NCBI GenBank assembly: GCA_014379045.1
Contig: JACMMK010000199.1
Location: 1 to 32,305, forward strand
Direction of reading: 5' to 3'
Origin: Burkholderiales bacterium
GTDB taxonomy: Bacteria > Pseudomonadota > Gammaproteobacteria > Burkholderiales > CAIKXV01
DNA length: 32,305 nucleotides
Of this stretch, positions 31,298 through 32,305 are shown in pieces (position 1 is the first letter of the stretch; the number at the start of each line of letters is the position of its first letter). Below the pieces are notes generated by a model that did no database searches, was not told the origin of the DNA, and saw nothing but the letters and a program-made list of their open reading frames with translations. The position numbers and the translations under genes were made by a program.

Positions 31298-31927
31298 TTA
31301 CTCACTGTGGAAAACGGCGTCGATACAGATTCTCGGCAGTCGCCAATCCTCGAGCAGTGCGGCACCGAACTCGCGGTGATCCGCGCCGAACGTCTCGCGT
31401 TCGAACGCTGACCGATCGGCCGGTGCGGCGTCGGTATCGAGGATCTTCGCGAACTTTTCGGGATGCAGCGACGCGAGCGCGAGTGACCCGATCTCGGCGA
31501 GCAGCCCGCAGGTGAAGGCTTCTTCGGGCGCAAGCACCCGCACCCTGCCGCATAAAGTCTGCGCAGCGAGCGCGCTGGCGAGAGAGCGCGACCAGAAGCG
31601 GGGGTAGTCGAAGCCGAGACAGCGCCCTTCGCGCTGACCGTCGAGCACCGAGAAGCCCAGGCACAGCTGCCGCACGACCGCGAAGCCGAGCAGCTTCACC
31701 GCATCGCCGATCGCCAGCATCGGCCGCGCGGCACCGACCTGCGACGAATTGGCGAAGCGGACCAGTCGTCCGGCCAGCGCAGGATCGGCCTGGAGCACAT
31801 GCGCCAGCTGCGCGACGGTGGTGTCGTCGCGCTGCGTCAGGCGCAGGATCTCGAGCGCGACACCGGTCGGGCTCGGCAGTACACCGCTCGCCTTCAGATG
31901 CTCGAACCTGCTGAAGAGATAACTCAC
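31298..31927 (-). CDS. HDOD domain protein (proximal part of a split HDOD-GGDEF gene)
   Basis: The ORF encodes 209 residues from GTG 31927. The HDOD pattern covers almost all of it: LPSPTGVALEILRLTQRDD, VLQADPALAGRLVRFANSS, LAIGDAVKLLGFAVVRQLCL, TCGLLAEIGSLALASLHPE, EFGAALLEDWRLPRICIDAV. It ends FHSE then TAA (31298-31300). The domain would normally continue, and the same frame does so without gap into SGFDQGSRVQTLCEVMSLA and the GGDEF part. HDOD proteins are signalling outputs lacking catalytic HD residues. The likely original gene ran 31927 to 29855 (about 690 codons). The cause is either a nonsense mutation or a sequencing error. Confidence 0.82.
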   Translation of the reverse strand: MSYLFSRFEHLKASGVLPSPTGVALEILRLTQRDDTTVAQLAHVLQADPALAGRLVRFANSSQVGAARPMLAIGDAVKLLGFAVVRQLCLGFSVLDGQREGRCLGFDYPRFWSRSLASALAAQTLCGRVRVLAPEEAFTCGLLAEIGSLALASLHPEKFAKILDTDAAPADRSAFERETFGADHREFGAALLEDWRLPRICIDAVFHSE

Positions 31928-32052
31928 GCGATCGCTCTGTCTGGCTCCGAAGCGCTCCGGCGTCGTAGTGCCCCCGGCCCCACGCCTGGACCATTATCGA
32001 CGCTGGATCGAGCGACTTTAGGCGTCGCGCGGCGTGCGCATGCAGCCGCCGT
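31928..32052. other. Short gap before the HDOD gene
   Basis: This gap separates the unidentified minus-strand protein at the right edge from the HDOD gene. No terminator or clear promoter was recognised. Confidence 0.3.
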
Positions 32053-32305
32053 TCAGGGTGGCGAAGTCACCGCCGCAGGCAGCGGATACGTCGGGTATGC
32101 CTTGCGGAACTCGGCCAGCGCGTTGCCGGCTTCGACGAGGCGACCCGCACGGCGCAACGCGACGATCTCCTCGATCCATTTGTCGGGGGCGCGCGGCACC
32201 GCGGACGGCGCATCGACCCGATCCGCCGATGCTCCCGGCGCAGTTTCCGCGACCCGAGCGCGAGTGCGCGCACCTTCCGCGCCACGACCGGGCGGCTCGG
32301 CCACC
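32053..32305 (-). CDS. C-terminal fragment of an unidentified protein, start outside the window
   Basis: The frame is open to the right edge (about 84 codons). The visible part has an Ala/Arg/Pro-rich stretch, then WIEEIVALRRAGRLVEAGNA and LAEFRKAYPTYPLP before the stop. This tail (W-x-x-x-I-x-x-LRRAGR...A...L-x-x-FRK-x-YP) is a TPR-like helix pair seen at the C-terminus of some membrane-anchored anti-sigma-like or hypothetical betaproteobacterial proteins. With the N-terminus missing I do not assign a function. Confidence 0.6.
   Translation of the reverse strand, partial: VAEPPGRGAEGARTRARVAETAPGASADRVDAPSAVPRAPDKWIEEIVALRRAGRLVEAGNALAEFRKAYPTYPLPAAVTSPP

Noticed and set aside
30056-31411. 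451-codon plus-strand ORF opposite the GGDEF gene
   Set aside because: Arg/His-rich without domains, antisense to a clear GGDEF domain.
1-32305. CRISPR arrays, rRNA and tRNA genes
   Set aside because: No regularly spaced repeats were seen, and no tRNA or rRNA signature sequences were recognised on reading both strands. A dedicated search program could still find a divergent tRNA.

Overview
The window is GC-rich DNA from a proteobacterium, most likely a betaproteobacterium of the order Burkholderiales. The evidence is the density of orphan tripartite-tricarboxylate (Bug/TctC) binding proteins (four), a polyhydroxyalkanoate phasin, an Mla-type lipid transporter with a STAS-permease fusion and a PqiC-like lipoprotein, and a PaoABC-type molybdenum hydroxylase. 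Genus and species cannot be read from the sequence. No rRNA, tRNA, CRISPR array or intact insertion sequence was seen.

Layout. (a) 1-631: C-terminally cut membrane protein. (b) 792-4708, minus strand: a catabolic run of Bug binding protein, broken creatininase, HpaI-type aldolase, Asp/Glu racemase or maleate-isomerase-like enzyme, and VOC protein. A YbdL-like methionine aminotransferase (4814-6004) is divergent from it. (c) 6183-8350: a frameshifted pyridoxamine-phosphate-oxidase-like gene, a GIDE-domain membrane protein and two tiny overlapping membrane ORFs. (d) 8473-17535: a molybdenum hydroxylase zone. It holds a complete three-subunit operon (8473-12225), an AraC regulator (12578-13477), a second large subunit preceded by what looks like the tail of a lost FAD subunit (13617-16162), and a third copy reduced to its last ~45 codons (17393-17535). 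A SnoaL plus period-5-repeat protein sits between the last two. (e) 17536-19385: sparse, hypothetical small ORFs ending in a putative glycolipid-binding protein. (f) 19510-24908: three more Bug proteins, a second Asp/Glu racemase-like enzyme, an AcuI/YhdH-type reductase and a HIT protein. (g) 24954-28775: Mla-like lipid transport operon (MlaE-STAS, MlaF, MlaD, lipoprotein). (h) 29176-29700: phasin with a clear promoter, an operator-like palindrome and a terminator. (i) 29855-31927: an HDOD/receiver-like/GGDEF signalling protein split by one in-frame TAA. (j) 32053 to the end: C-terminal piece of an unidentified protein.

How the genes fit together. The Bug proteins probably capture small carboxylates in the periplasm. 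The racemase/isomerase, aldolase, VOC and aminotransferase enzymes are plausible processors of such acids, but no substrate can be assigned. The molybdenum hydroxylase operon probably oxidises aldehydes or N-heterocycles under an AraC-type regulator. The most notable non-genic signals are a 78-bp hairpin-bearing repeat present twice (21289-21366 and 27531-27608), a ~38-bp element shared upstream of both molybdenum hydroxylase loci (12383 and 16273), and the palindrome at the inferred phasin transcription start. At least four loci show decay (creatininase, PPOX, two hydroxylase remnants), and the HDOD-GGDEF gene carries a nonsense codon. I saw no convincing new defence or mobile system.
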